The translations under genes were made by a program, and so were the position numbers. Source: an uncultured Prevotella sp. (GTDB lineage: Bacteria > Bacteroidota > Bacteroidia > Bacteroidales > Bacteroidaceae). Taken from it: a stretch of 64,000 nt of DNA. Where the stretch lies: positions 57,892 through 121,891 of the forward strand of contig ONAK01000001.1 of the NCBI GenBank assembly GCA_900315765.1. Reading direction: 5' to 3'. A model generated the notes under the pieces. It did not search any database, was not told where the DNA came from, and was given only the letters and a program-made list of their open reading frames with translations. Position 1 is the first letter of the stretch; every line of letters starts with the position of its first letter. Below, in pieces: positions 35,435 through 42,856 of this stretch.

Positions 35435-36487
35435 ATGAAGAAAGAGCATATATTGGTCATCAGATTCTCGTCTCTGGGCGATGTGGCAATGATGGTGCCC
35501 GTTGTCTGGTCGCTGGCTCAGCAGTACCCTGATATACGTATCACGGTGCTGAGTCGTAAGTTTGCGCGTCCACTATTTGATGATCTGGCTCCTAACGTTA
35601 ACTTTATGGAGGCCGACGTTAGCAAGGAGTATCATGGTGTGAGAGGTCTGAATGCCCTTTATCGTCGATTGGTAGCCAAGCAGTTTACAAAGGTGGCCGA
35701 TCTGCATAATGTGCTTCGTTCAGAGTATCTTCGTCTGCGATTTAACTTAGGCAGATATCGTGTAGAGCATCTGATTAAGAACCGCAGTCAGCGCCGCAAG
35801 TTGATTTCTGGCAAATTAGAAAAGAGAGCTCAGCTGCCAACATCGTTCGAGAACTATGCTGCAGTATTTGAGCGCCTGGGCTATCCTGTTGACTTGAAGC
35901 AGTTCCGTTCCATCTTCCCTCCCGACGGCGGAAATCTTAATCTGCTGCCAGCCATATTCGGACCAAAGAAGAGCTTCGAGCAATGGATAGGCATTGCTCC
36001 GTTTGCTGCCCATGAGGGTAAGATATATCCACCCAGATTGATGGAGCAGGTTATATACAAACTGATACAGCAGTACCCTAAAGGCCGTTTCTTCCTGTTC
36101 GGACGAGGTGAGGAAGAAGAGAAGTACTACCAGATGTGGTGTGCCCAGTATCGCCAGTGTGTATGGGTGGGCAGGCATTGTAATGATATGTATAGTGAGC
36201 TTATACTGATGAGCCATCTCGATGTGATGCTTTCAATGGATTCGGCCAATATGCATCTTGCTTCGCTCACTGGAATACCTGTAGTCAGCGTTTGGGGTGC
36301 TACTCATCCTATGGCTGGATTCCTGGGATATAATCAGGATCCAGAGAATGTGATTCAGATTGATTTGGAGTGCCGCCCATGTAGTATATATGGCAACAAG
36401 CCCTGCCAGCGTGGCGATTATGCTTGCTTACAGAACATTCCGCCCGAGCGGATTGTTGAGAGAATAACAACCCTTATTAATAACTAA
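35435..36487 (+). CDS. GT9-family glycosyltransferase (heptosyltransferase-like)
   Basis: A 350-residue enzyme of the ADP-heptose:LPS heptosyltransferase family. The N-terminal Rossmann half begins [22 protein letters not shown]. The C-terminal half carries [19 protein letters not shown] and the donor-binding [26 protein letters not shown]. It adds a sugar to the lipopolysaccharide core on the inner face of the membrane. The acceptor is unknown. It follows the DUF4254 gene and precedes rubredoxin by 17 nt. Confidence 0.85.
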   Translation: MKKEHILVIRFSSLGDVAMMVPVVWSLAQQYPDIRITVLSRKFARPLFDDLAPNVNFMEADVSKEYHGVRGLNALYRRLVAKQFTKVADLHNVLRSEYLRLRFNLGRYRVEHLIKNRSQRRKLISGKLEKRAQLPTSFENYAAVFERLGYPVDLKQFRSIFPPDGGNLNLLPAIFGPKKSFEQWIGIAPFAAHEGKIYPPRLMEQVIYKLIQQYPKGRFFLFGRGEEEEKYYQMWCAQYRQCVWVGRHCNDMYSELILMSHLDVMLSMDSANMHLASLTGIPVVSVWGATHPMAGFLGYNQDPENVIQIDLECRPCSIYGNKPCQRGDYACLQNIPPERIVERITTLINN

Positions 36488-36504
36488 AAAAAACAAAAAC
36501 GATT

Positions 36505-36660
36505 ATGAAGTACGTATGTGAAGTTTGCGGTTATATTTATGACCCAGCAGAAGGCGATCCCGATGGCGGAATCGCTCCAGGAACAGCATTTGAGGATATC
36601 CCAGATGATTGGGTTTGCCCCATTTGTGGTGTAGGCAAAGATAGCTTCAAACCCGAGTAA
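36505..36660 (+). CDS. Rubredoxin
   Basis: A 51-residue protein with the two CxxCG pairs of rubredoxin: CEVCG (Cys5, Cys8) and CPICG (Cys38, Cys41), which bind one iron. The conserved [28 protein letters not shown] pattern is present. It carries single electrons, often in oxygen or peroxide detoxification of anaerobes. It starts 17 nt after the glycosyltransferase stop; its last 14 nt overlap the end of the convergent aldo/keto reductase gene. Confidence 0.95.
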   Translation: MKYVCEVCGYIYDPAEGDPDGGIAPGTAFEDIPDDWVCPICGVGKDSFKPE

Positions 36661-37600
36661 CACAACGAAGATTCTTTTCCAGCTGGGCAACGCTGCTGGC
36701 ACCTACCAGCACAGAGGTTACGCCCTTCTGGTCTAATATCCAGCCAAGAGCAGTTTCGGCAAGTGTCTTGCCCTCGCTCTTGGCTTTTTCGTTGTACTCG
36801 CGCAACTTAGCCAGCAGCTCTGGGGTGAGCATCGACTCTTTCAGGAATTTGCCTTTCGACATACGGGAATCTGCTGGTATGCCATTAAGATAACGGTCGG
36901 TAAGCAGTCCCTGAGCCAGAGGCGAGAAGGCGATAAAGCCTACACCTTCGTTAGCACAGAACTCAAGAATACCCTGCTCAATAGGTTCGCGATTTAGCAT
37001 ATTCAAGCGCCCCTGATAGATGAGCAAGGGAACATCGCGCTCCTTAAGATATTTGGCGCCAAAGCGTAATGCCTCAAGCGGCCAGTTGCTGATACCAACA
37101 TACAGAGCCTTGCCGGCACGCACCACATCAACCAAGGCCTGCAAGGTTTCTTCCAGCGGTGTGTTGGGGTCGTAACGGTGACTATAGAACAAGTCGACAT
37201 AATCCAGCTTCATGCGCTTCAGACTCTGATCGAGCGAAGCCATCAGATATTTTCTTGAACCCCATTCGCCATAAGGTCCAGGCCACATATCGTATCCGGC
37301 CTTGGTCGAGATAAAGAGCTCGTCGCGATAAGGACGGAAGTCCTCATCCATCAGTCGGCCCATAGTCTCCTCGGCCGATCCGTAAACAGGACCGTAGTTA
37401 TTAGCCAAGTCGAAATGAGTGATACCGTGATCGAAAGCATAGTGAGTAATCTCACGACTACGTTCGTAGGGATCAACACTTCCAAAGTTATGCCAGAATC
37501 CCAGACTAACCTTTGGCAATAAAACACCCGAACGCCCACAGCGCTCAAACTCCATTCCGTTGTTGTAACGGTTCTTGTCGGCAAAATATGCTTCTCTCAT
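36647..37600 (-). CDS. Aldo/keto reductase (YghZ-like), copy 1
   Basis: A 317-residue NADPH-dependent TIM-barrel reductase. It shows [20 protein letters not shown], with the catalytic Asp and Tyr, then a Lys in [15 protein letters not shown] and a His in [10 protein letters not shown]. The C-terminal cofactor site is [14 protein letters not shown]. The WPGPYG stretch is typical of the L-glyceraldehyde-3-phosphate reductase subgroup. A near-identical paralogue of equal length lies at 41578-42531, with a similar 5' leader and -7 box. Confidence 0.88.
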   Translation of the reverse strand: MREAYFADKNRYNNGMEFERCGRSGVLLPKVSLGFWHNFGSVDPYERSREITHYAFDHGITHFDLANNYGPVYGSAEETMGRLMDEDFRPYRDELFISTKAGYDMWPGPYGEWGSRKYLMASLDQSLKRMKLDYVDLFYSHRYDPNTPLEETLQALVDVVRAGKALYVGISNWPLEALRFGAKYLKERDVPLLIYQGRLNMLNREPIEQGILEFCANEGVGFIAFSPLAQGLLTDRYLNGIPADSRMSKGKFLKESMLTPELLAKLREYNEKAKSEGKTLAETALGWILDQKGVTSVLVGASSVAQLEKNLRCVTRV

Positions 37601-37627
37601 TGGTCAATAAAGTTTTTGTTCGTGCTG

Positions 37628-37635
37628 CAAAGATA
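37628..37635 (-). promoter_or_regulatory. -7 box (TATCTTTG) of aldo/keto reductase copy 1
   Basis: The minus strand reads TATCTTTG 27 nt upstream of the start codon; the same layout precedes copy 2. Confidence 0.6.
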
Positions 37636-37711
37636 AGAAAAAACTTTTGTAATCATCTTATTTATCGCGATTATTTCTTTTTTCTGCCTCATTTTTAGTA
37701 CTTTTGCACCC

Positions 37712-39163
37712 ATGAATACAGAATACCCTATTATAAGTTTCCCTGCCGAGGGAACCGTTACATATCCATATCGCCGTCACCCACTTGTAAAGCCTGGTAA
37801 CCTCGAGTCGCAATTCGCTCGCGAGCTATCAGCTAAGTTGCCGGCTGGCGTGGAGTGCATGCTTAATGCCTGCATCATCACTACCGATAAGCAGCCACCT
37901 TATTATCCCGACTTGGCGCTGGTGGTGGCCGACAGACCTGAGGTGCGTATTGATGTGGAGATCGACGAGCCTTATCAGAAGTCTACCCGCGAGCCTATCC
38001 ACTACGTGTCGTGTGGCGATATGTTTCGCGACCATCTGCTCAATCGTCATGGGTGGACCGTTGTCCGCCTGGCAGCCCAGCAGATAACCCAGGAATCCAG
38101 CATCTGTGCCGACTTCCTGGTAGAACTGGTTTCTGCTATGATGGCCGATATGCCCGCAGCCCGTCAGCATGTCTACACATCAGTACCCTTTCCTGTGGCC
38201 CGATGGAGTCGCAACGATGCCTTGAAGATAGCCTATTGGCAGAAGGTTGCTGGCGAAGACAAGCAGTGGATACCCGATTGTTATGACCTCGATGCCGATG
38301 AGCTGAAGTGCAAGCAGCAGGTTAAGCCATTCGATAAGACTGCCGATATGCTCGAAAAGATGACTACCTTTCGCGATGCAGGCCGCTACGCTCAGGATGC
38401 CGACATCGATTTTGAGCCCGACGAGCACATATATATATATAAAGGTATAAAGCGCATGCTGCCGGTAAGTGCGTTGATAGCCTATTTCTTCGACGAGTTT
38501 CAGGCCTTGTCTCAGGCCGAAAACCAGTTGCGATACAAAGGCATACCCATTGAGGAGAGTCTCGACAAGTGGGCGCGCTCTGGCCGGTTGGCCAGCGAAG
38601 TGGGCACGTTTGTTCATCTGCAGACTGAGAACTATTTTCAGCGTGGATTCTTCGAGACAGAATGCAAACTGCAGTTTGGCTCTGAGACAGAGGTGGTTAG
38701 CGTGGAGCAAGAGAAGTTGCACTTCCTCCACTTTATCCGCGACTATCAGATAGAGCCCTATCGCCAGGAGTGGCCCGTCTACGATAAGGCTTTGAACATC
38801 GCTGGTACCATCGACCTGATATGCCAGAACGACGATGGCGAGTTTACCATCTACGACTGGAAGCGCTCGTCGAAGGTGGTCAACGCCCAAGGCCAGCCCA
38901 TAGTAGAGGGCTTCAGAGGCAAGATGAGCCACAACGGCATCAGCCTGCCCGATACCTCGTTCTATCACTACTGCATCCAGCAGAATATGTATCGCTATAT
39001 GCTCGAGCGCCATTACGGCATCCGCATCAAGGCAATGAATCTGGTAGTCCTGAGCCCCGACTATCCCACCTACTATGTAGCCCAAGTTCCCAAGATGGAC
39101 CAGCTCATCCAGCAAATCGTCACCATCTGCCAGCAGCACGACTTAGGCCACACGTTGCTGTAA
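37712..39163 (+). CDS. Two-domain PD-(D/E)XK nuclease-like protein
   Basis: A 483-residue cytoplasmic protein. The N-terminal part (about 20-160) resembles small endonuclease-like (DUF559/Vsr-type) domains: PPYYPDLALVVADRPEVRIDVEIDEPY, then MFRDHLLNRHGWTVVRLAA. The C-terminal part (about 240-460) resembles RecB/Cas4-type nucleases: KWARSGRLASEVGTFVH, then IAGTIDLI and EFTIYDWKRSSK, which supply the Asp and Asp-Trp-Lys of the catalytic motif. The middle is a linker. No helicase is adjacent. It may act in DNA repair or in defence; both readings are inference. A weak -7 box (TACTTTTG) lies at 37699-37706, 5 nt before the ATG. Confidence 0.6.
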   Translation: MNTEYPIISFPAEGTVTYPYRRHPLVKPGNLESQFARELSAKLPAGVECMLNACIITTDKQPPYYPDLALVVADRPEVRIDVEIDEPYQKSTREPIHYVSCGDMFRDHLLNRHGWTVVRLAAQQITQESSICADFLVELVSAMMADMPAARQHVYTSVPFPVARWSRNDALKIAYWQKVAGEDKQWIPDCYDLDADELKCKQQVKPFDKTADMLEKMTTFRDAGRYAQDADIDFEPDEHIYIYKGIKRMLPVSALIAYFFDEFQALSQAENQLRYKGIPIEESLDKWARSGRLASEVGTFVHLQTENYFQRGFFETECKLQFGSETEVVSVEQEKLHFLHFIRDYQIEPYRQEWPVYDKALNIAGTIDLICQNDDGEFTIYDWKRSSKVVNAQGQPIVEGFRGKMSHNGISLPDTSFYHYCIQQNMYRYMLERHYGIRIKAMNLVVLSPDYPTYYVAQVPKMDQLIQQIVTICQQHDLGHTLL

Positions 39164-39281
39164 AAACGGTGCATATACCTCTTGACGAGATATCCGTAAC
39201 CTAACTGCCAGATAACCGTAAGCAATCCCCTTGATTAGTTACGGCTCGTTTTTCTTTACAAAAGGAATATAATAAAAAAGA

Positions 39282-39359
39282 TAGTTTTTACTACTACACG
39301 TAGAAAAAATATTTCCCACACGTGGGAATTTTTGCGCCTACACGTAGTAGCAAAAACTA
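39282..39359. repeat. Compound palindrome with ACACGTAG arms
   Basis: Two 22-nt arms (39282-39303 and 39338-39359) pair with three mismatches. Nested between them is a smaller palindrome, TTCCCAC/GTGGGAA. The arms contain CTACACGTAG. Confidence 0.65.
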
Positions 39360-39394
39360 CTATTAATACCTAAAAATAATTTTTTTTGAAATAA

Positions 39395-39500
39395 CTCTCC
39401 ACCTCTCATTCAGATGCTTTGAAAGCTGCATAAACACAGGGGCTGCAGAGGCGTGAGAGGTTTGCCAAACCTCTCACTAAACCTCTCAACAACCTCTCAC
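39395..39500 (+). repeat. About 105-bp inverted repeat flanking vapE, left copy
   Basis: Aligned by eye with the reverse complement of 40903-41008 it agrees at roughly four of five positions. It contains several CCTCTCA units (inverted as TGAGAGG) and the shared block GCATAAACAC. Confidence 0.75.
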
Positions 39501-39510
39501 CTTTTTTGCA

Positions 39511-40722
39511 TCATGCGGCTTTAACAGGCACTACATCGTAGAACTTTACATGCCCTCGTTCATAGTGACTAAATCCCAGATCCTTCATCGCATATCCCAG
39601 ATGAACCTTGGTGCTGATATCCTTCTTTACTGAGGGGAACTCCTTGGTAATCAGCTCCAGTATCTGAGTGCAGTTCATCGCCTTTGACTTCTCGCCTTCA
39701 TTAGGCTTGCGGAAACAAGCCTCAACTATCTCAGCGATATCCTTCTGGTCGGCATAGTTCAGATTGATTTCCTGAATGCGAGCCACCTGATCGTTGTTGA
39801 ACCAGTAAGGTGCCTTCAGCTCTTCTACCTCATACTCAATCTGAGCGAAAAGCTGCTGATAATCTATGTCGCCAGAGTTGTCGATATACTGGCCTTCAGG
39901 TATATCGATGCAGATGTATCGACGGCTACCAGTGACGTCCGACAGAGGATGACGATTGTTGGTGGTAGCTACAAACGATGCATATCGAGGGCGATCCTGC
40001 TGAGTGCAGCCATAGATGGTGCGTCCGTTAACCTTACTCTTCGATAGAGTCTGCTTCAAAGCAGCCTGCTGACTGGGACGAATGGCATCCAACTCATCGA
40101 GATTTACTATCAGATTGTTGGTAAGTGCCATCTCCTTGTCGAACTTGTTGCTAAGATTAATATGGTCGAGATAATACTCGCGAAGTTCAGGAGGCAGCAG
40201 TCGAGCCAAGAAGGTAGACTTGCCACAACCCTGAGCACCTATCAGCGTAGGCACACATTCGTTACCATGCAGCGTATCCTTCTGTCGCCAATGTGCAACG
40301 GTAGAACGGCACCAGATGAACAGGAAATCCATCTGTTCGCTGCTGATTCCAGGCAGTCGGCTGAATAGTTTAGCCATATGATTCTGTCCGTCCCATTTGG
40401 GCAGACTGTCCAGATACTCCCAGATAGGATTAAATGTGGGAGTTTCATCAGAGAAGATCACCTCTACGATGTCCGTTTTAGGACTACCTTTGGTAATCTG
40501 TTCCTGCTTAGCCTTCTGAATTATGCTGTTCAGGGCTTCAGGAGTTAGTGGTCGCCAAACATGCTGATTATCAGCCTGTTCAGGGTTCAGAATTACATAC
40601 TCTACCTTGCCGTTAAGAACGTTTCGACGGAACTGGTAGTTGTCTTTGAGGAACTGCACTACAGCGAGACAGCCCTGCTGAGAGGCTCCAAGAGACTCTC
40701 CGTTAATTGTCATTTTCTCCAT
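39511..40722 (-). CDS. VapE/VirE-family P-loop ATPase
   Basis: A 403-residue protein of the virulence-associated E family. The helicase-like SF3/AAA core has Walker A GAQGCGKSTFLARLL (about residue 165), Walker B LIVNLDELD, and a sensor-like FVATTNNRHPLSD followed by SRRYICIDI. The N-terminal 100 residues and the C-terminus (about 330-403) look like DNA-binding or regulatory regions. Such proteins are replication helicases of phage satellites and islands; the primase half is missing. It is flanked on both sides by about 105-bp inverted repeats, unusual for a single gene. Confidence 0.8.
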   Translation of the reverse strand: MEKMTINGESLGASQQGCLAVVQFLKDNYQFRRNVLNGKVEYVILNPEQADNQHVWRPLTPEALNSIIQKAKQEQITKGSPKTDIVEVIFSDETPTFNPIWEYLDSLPKWDGQNHMAKLFSRLPGISSEQMDFLFIWCRSTVAHWRQKDTLHGNECVPTLIGAQGCGKSTFLARLLPPELREYYLDHINLSNKFDKEMALTNNLIVNLDELDAIRPSQQAALKQTLSKSKVNGRTIYGCTQQDRPRYASFVATTNNRHPLSDVTGSRRYICIDIPEGQYIDNSGDIDYQQLFAQIEYEVEELKAPYWFNNDQVARIQEINLNYADQKDIAEIVEACFRKPNEGEKSKAMNCTQILELITKEFPSVKKDISTKVHLGYAMKDLGFSHYERGHVKFYDVVPVKAA

Positions 40723-40823
40723 TCTATTAATTTAGTTTGTTAATGTAATATCTAGTCGATGATTCTGTGCACTTTTCATACTCCCGTATGTTTTCCAAGT
40801 GTGCGCTTTCTTTAATCGGAGTG

Positions 40824-40831
40824 CAAAGTTA
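40824..40831 (-). promoter_or_regulatory. -7 box (TAACTTTG) of vapE
   Basis: The minus strand reads TAACTTTG about 100 nt before the ATG, leaving a structured leader. Confidence 0.5.
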
Positions 40832-40902
40832 CAAAATAAAACTGCGCTCTACAAATATTCCCAGCTAAATATTCGTTAAATTTTGTAATTGTTAAAATCG
40901 GA

Positions 40903-41008
40903 TGAGAGGTTGTTGAGAGGTTGAGTGAGAGGTTGCCCAAACCTCTCATGCTCCAAATTCCCAGTGTTTATGCAGGTTTCAGAGCATTTGAGTGAGAGGT
41001 GGAGAGGT
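40903..41008 (-). repeat. About 105-bp inverted repeat flanking vapE, right copy
   Basis: This is the inverted partner of 39395-39500. It contains GAGAGGTTG units three times near 40904-40934 and ends next to the HigA stop codon. Confidence 0.75.
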
Positions 41009-41009
41009 T

Positions 41010-41351
41010 TTAGAATATTGCCGCAATTTTGCGTATTTTCTCCAGACGAGACATAAATGATTTGTCCTGCTTCATCTTTTGCATGTTGTATTCAGCCTGC
41101 AGGCCAAGCCAGATGTTTGCATCCGTACCTAGAGCAGCCTCCAGCAATAGGGCATACTCAGTAGTAACAGGACGCTTACCATTCAGAATCTCGTTAAACA
41201 CGGTATATGACACTCCCATTTGCTGGGCCAAATCTTTCTGAGTAAGGCCACGAGCCACAATCTCATCCTTAATCATCTCACCAGGATGAATCAACATCGA
41301 TGAAGTCATGTTGTTTGCAATCTTTTCTGCTGAAAAATTATTCTTAGCCAT
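41010..41351 (-). CDS. higA: HigA-family antitoxin, no toxin adjacent
   Basis: A 113-residue protein with the HigA/VapI layout: HPGEMIKDEIVARGLTQKDLAQQMGVSYTVFNEILNGKRPVT, an XRE-type HTH at about residues 21-65, then LLLEAALGTDANIWLGLQAEYNMQ. In toxin-antitoxin modules HigA binds its own promoter and neutralises HigB. No HigB-like gene lies on either side, so this is an orphan or a free-standing regulator. It sits between the right VapE-flanking repeat and a long palindrome. Confidence 0.85.
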   Translation of the reverse strand: MAKNNFSAEKIANNMTSSMLIHPGEMIKDEIVARGLTQKDLAQQMGVSYTVFNEILNGKRPVTTEYALLLEAALGTDANIWLGLQAEYNMQKMKQDKSFMSRLEKIRKIAAIF

Positions 41352-41470
41352 ACCTTAATTTATTTAAGGTGATTTGACAATTCCATTCTGATGCAGAAGA
41401 TAATATAATTATTTCAAATTCGCAAATAATCGAATTGTTTTTTTTGAATTCAATTTGTACTGCTAAAAAA

Positions 41471-41492
41471 AGCTCCCACCGAGGCGGGAGCA
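41471..41492 (-). terminator. Terminator of aldo/keto reductase copy 2
   Basis: GCTCCCACC and GGCGGGAGC form the stem. Read on the minus strand it is followed by a T-run (AAAAAA on the plus strand, 41465-41470). Confidence 0.75.
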
Positions 41493-41516
41493 TAGGTTTT
41501 ACCCTTCAGCCATGAT

Positions 41517-41553
41517 TGGTACACAACTTTGTGGACCACAAAGTTGTGTACCA
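41517..41553. repeat. Perfect 37-nt palindrome
   Basis: Two 18-nt arms with no mismatch around a single A at 41535; the left arm begins TGGTACACAACTTTGTGG. It lies between the reductase stop codon and its terminator. Confidence 0.85.
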
Positions 41554-41577
41554 TTATGATTTTTTAGCTTTTAGGGA

Positions 41578-42531
41578 CTATTTTGTAGTGACGCAGCGGA
41601 GGTTCTTTTCTAGTTGGGAGGTGCTGCTGGCGCCTACTAGGACTGAGGTTACGCCCTTTTGGGAGAGTATCCAGGCGAGAGCTGATTCGGCTAGGGTTTT
41701 GCCTTGGCTCTGGGCTTGAGTGTTGTATTCGCGGAGTTGAGCCAGGAGTTCTGGAGTGAGCATCGACTCTTTTAGGAACTTGCCCTTTGACATGCGTGAA
41801 TCTGATGGTATTCCGTCGAGATAGCGATCTGTTAGCAAGCCCTGGGCCAATGGCGAGAAGGCGATAAAACCTACGCCCTCTTGAGCGCAGAAGTCGAGTA
41901 TTCCTTGCTCGATAGGCTCACGATTCAGCATATTAAGTTTGCCCTGATATATCAGCAGTGGAACATCGCGCTCCTTTAAGTATTGGGTGGCAAAGCGCAG
42001 TGGCTCTAATGGCCAGTTGCTTATACCTATATATAATGCCTTGCCAGCACGAACGATATCAACCAATGCCTGTAGAGTCTCTTCCATCGGTGTCTCAGGG
42101 TCGAAACGATGGCTATAGAAAAGGTCGACATAGTCCAAATGCATACGTTTAAGACTCTGGTCGAGCGATGCCATCAAGTATTTGCGACTACCCCAATTGC
42201 CATAAGGTCCAGGCCACATATCGTAGCCAGCCTTGGTAGAGATGAACAGCTCGTCGCGATAAGGACGGAAATCATCGTCCATAAGTCGGCCCATTGTCTC
42301 TTCGGCCGATCCATAGACGGGACCATAGTTGTTGGCCAGGTCGAAGTGGGTGATGCCATGATCGAATGCGTAATGGGTTATCTCACGACTACGCTCGTAT
42401 GGATCAACACTACCAAAGTTGTGCCAGAAACCCAGGCTAACCTTAGGCAGCAACACACCAGAACGTCCACAACGCTCATATTTCATACCATTATCGTAAC
42501 GATTCTCGTTGACTGTATACATTTCTTTCAT
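41578..42531 (-). CDS. Aldo/keto reductase (YghZ-like), copy 2
   Basis: A 317-residue paralogue of the protein at 36647-37600, with the same length and nearly the same sequence throughout; most changes are conservative and lie in the C-terminal half. The catalytic Asp, Tyr, Lys and His regions are all kept ([38 protein letters not shown]). The leader and -7 box are similar too, so the duplicated unit probably included the promoter. Confidence 0.88.
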   Translation of the reverse strand: MKEMYTVNENRYDNGMKYERCGRSGVLLPKVSLGFWHNFGSVDPYERSREITHYAFDHGITHFDLANNYGPVYGSAEETMGRLMDDDFRPYRDELFISTKAGYDMWPGPYGNWGSRKYLMASLDQSLKRMHLDYVDLFYSHRFDPETPMEETLQALVDIVRAGKALYIGISNWPLEPLRFATQYLKERDVPLLIYQGKLNMLNREPIEQGILDFCAQEGVGFIAFSPLAQGLLTDRYLDGIPSDSRMSKGKFLKESMLTPELLAQLREYNTQAQSQGKTLAESALAWILSQKGVTSVLVGASSTSQLEKNLRCVTTK

Positions 42532-42556
42532 AGGTCATAAAGTTTTTGTTCGTGGG

Positions 42557-42564
42557 CAAAGATA
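42557..42564 (-). promoter_or_regulatory. -7 box (TATCTTTG) of aldo/keto reductase copy 2
   Basis: The minus strand reads TATCTTTG 25 nt before the start codon and faces away from the riboswitch promoter at 42629. Confidence 0.6.
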
Positions 42565-42628
42565 CGTCAAATTATCTATTTTTCCAAATAATTACAGCAA
42601 AAAGATTCGCTAATTTGCAGAATTGTTG

Positions 42629-42636
42629 TATCTTTG
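42629..42636 (+). promoter_or_regulatory. -7 box (TATCTTTG) of the cobalamin uptake operon
   Basis: TATCTTTG is followed by GCAGG. Transcription would start near 42643, just ahead of the riboswitch. Confidence 0.65.
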
Positions 42637-42639
42637 CAG

Positions 42640-42810
42640 GCAGTAATCGGTTCTCCGTTGGGGAGATTAATAGGGAATCGGGTGTGAATCCTGAACAGTC
42701 CCGCTGCTGTGAGTCGTCCTTTATGGCACAAACAGACAAGTCACTGAGATTATTGGGAAGACGTTTGTGGCCAGACGATAAGTCAGAAGACCTGCCGATG
42801 AAGACTATAG
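42640..42810 (+). promoter_or_regulatory. Cobalamin riboswitch
   Basis: The conserved core is present: AATAGGGAATCGGGTGTGAATCC, then CAGTCCCGCTGCTGTGAG, later an AGTCACTG segment and AGAAGACCTGCCGAT at the 3' side. Together these are the hallmark of adenosylcobalamin-type riboswitches. It lies directly in front of a TonB-dependent receptor gene, as in known btuB genes. The boundaries are approximate. Confidence 0.92.
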
Positions 42811-42856
42811 CCGCATGCCGTACTCTGGGGATAGGCGGTGGTGGCGCAGATAAACG

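Larger units (their letters stand above)
39164..39510. other. Intergenic region rich in inverted repeats
   Basis: A 347-nt gap without a gene. It holds a loose CCGTAAC/GTTACGG stem followed by a T-rich stretch (a possible terminator for the nuclease gene, about 39190-39257), a compound palindrome (39282-39359), and the left about 105-bp repeat that flanks the VapE gene (39395-39500). Confidence 0.6.
40723..41009. other. VapE leader region and right inverted repeat
   Basis: It holds, on the minus strand, a -7 box TAACTTTG (40824-40831), a leader hairpin with CATAC-GGGA-GTATG core and outer GCAC/GTGC arms (about 40768-40810), and the right flanking repeat. No further gene is seen. Confidence 0.55.

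Noticed and set aside
39280-39510. CRISPR array, suggested by repeated CCTCTCA units
   Set aside because: The units are short, unevenly spaced and inverted, without spacers of constant length or cas genes.
41352-41577. Possible HigB toxin gene beside HigA
   Set aside because: The region has only a terminator and a palindrome; no frame has HigB-like residues.
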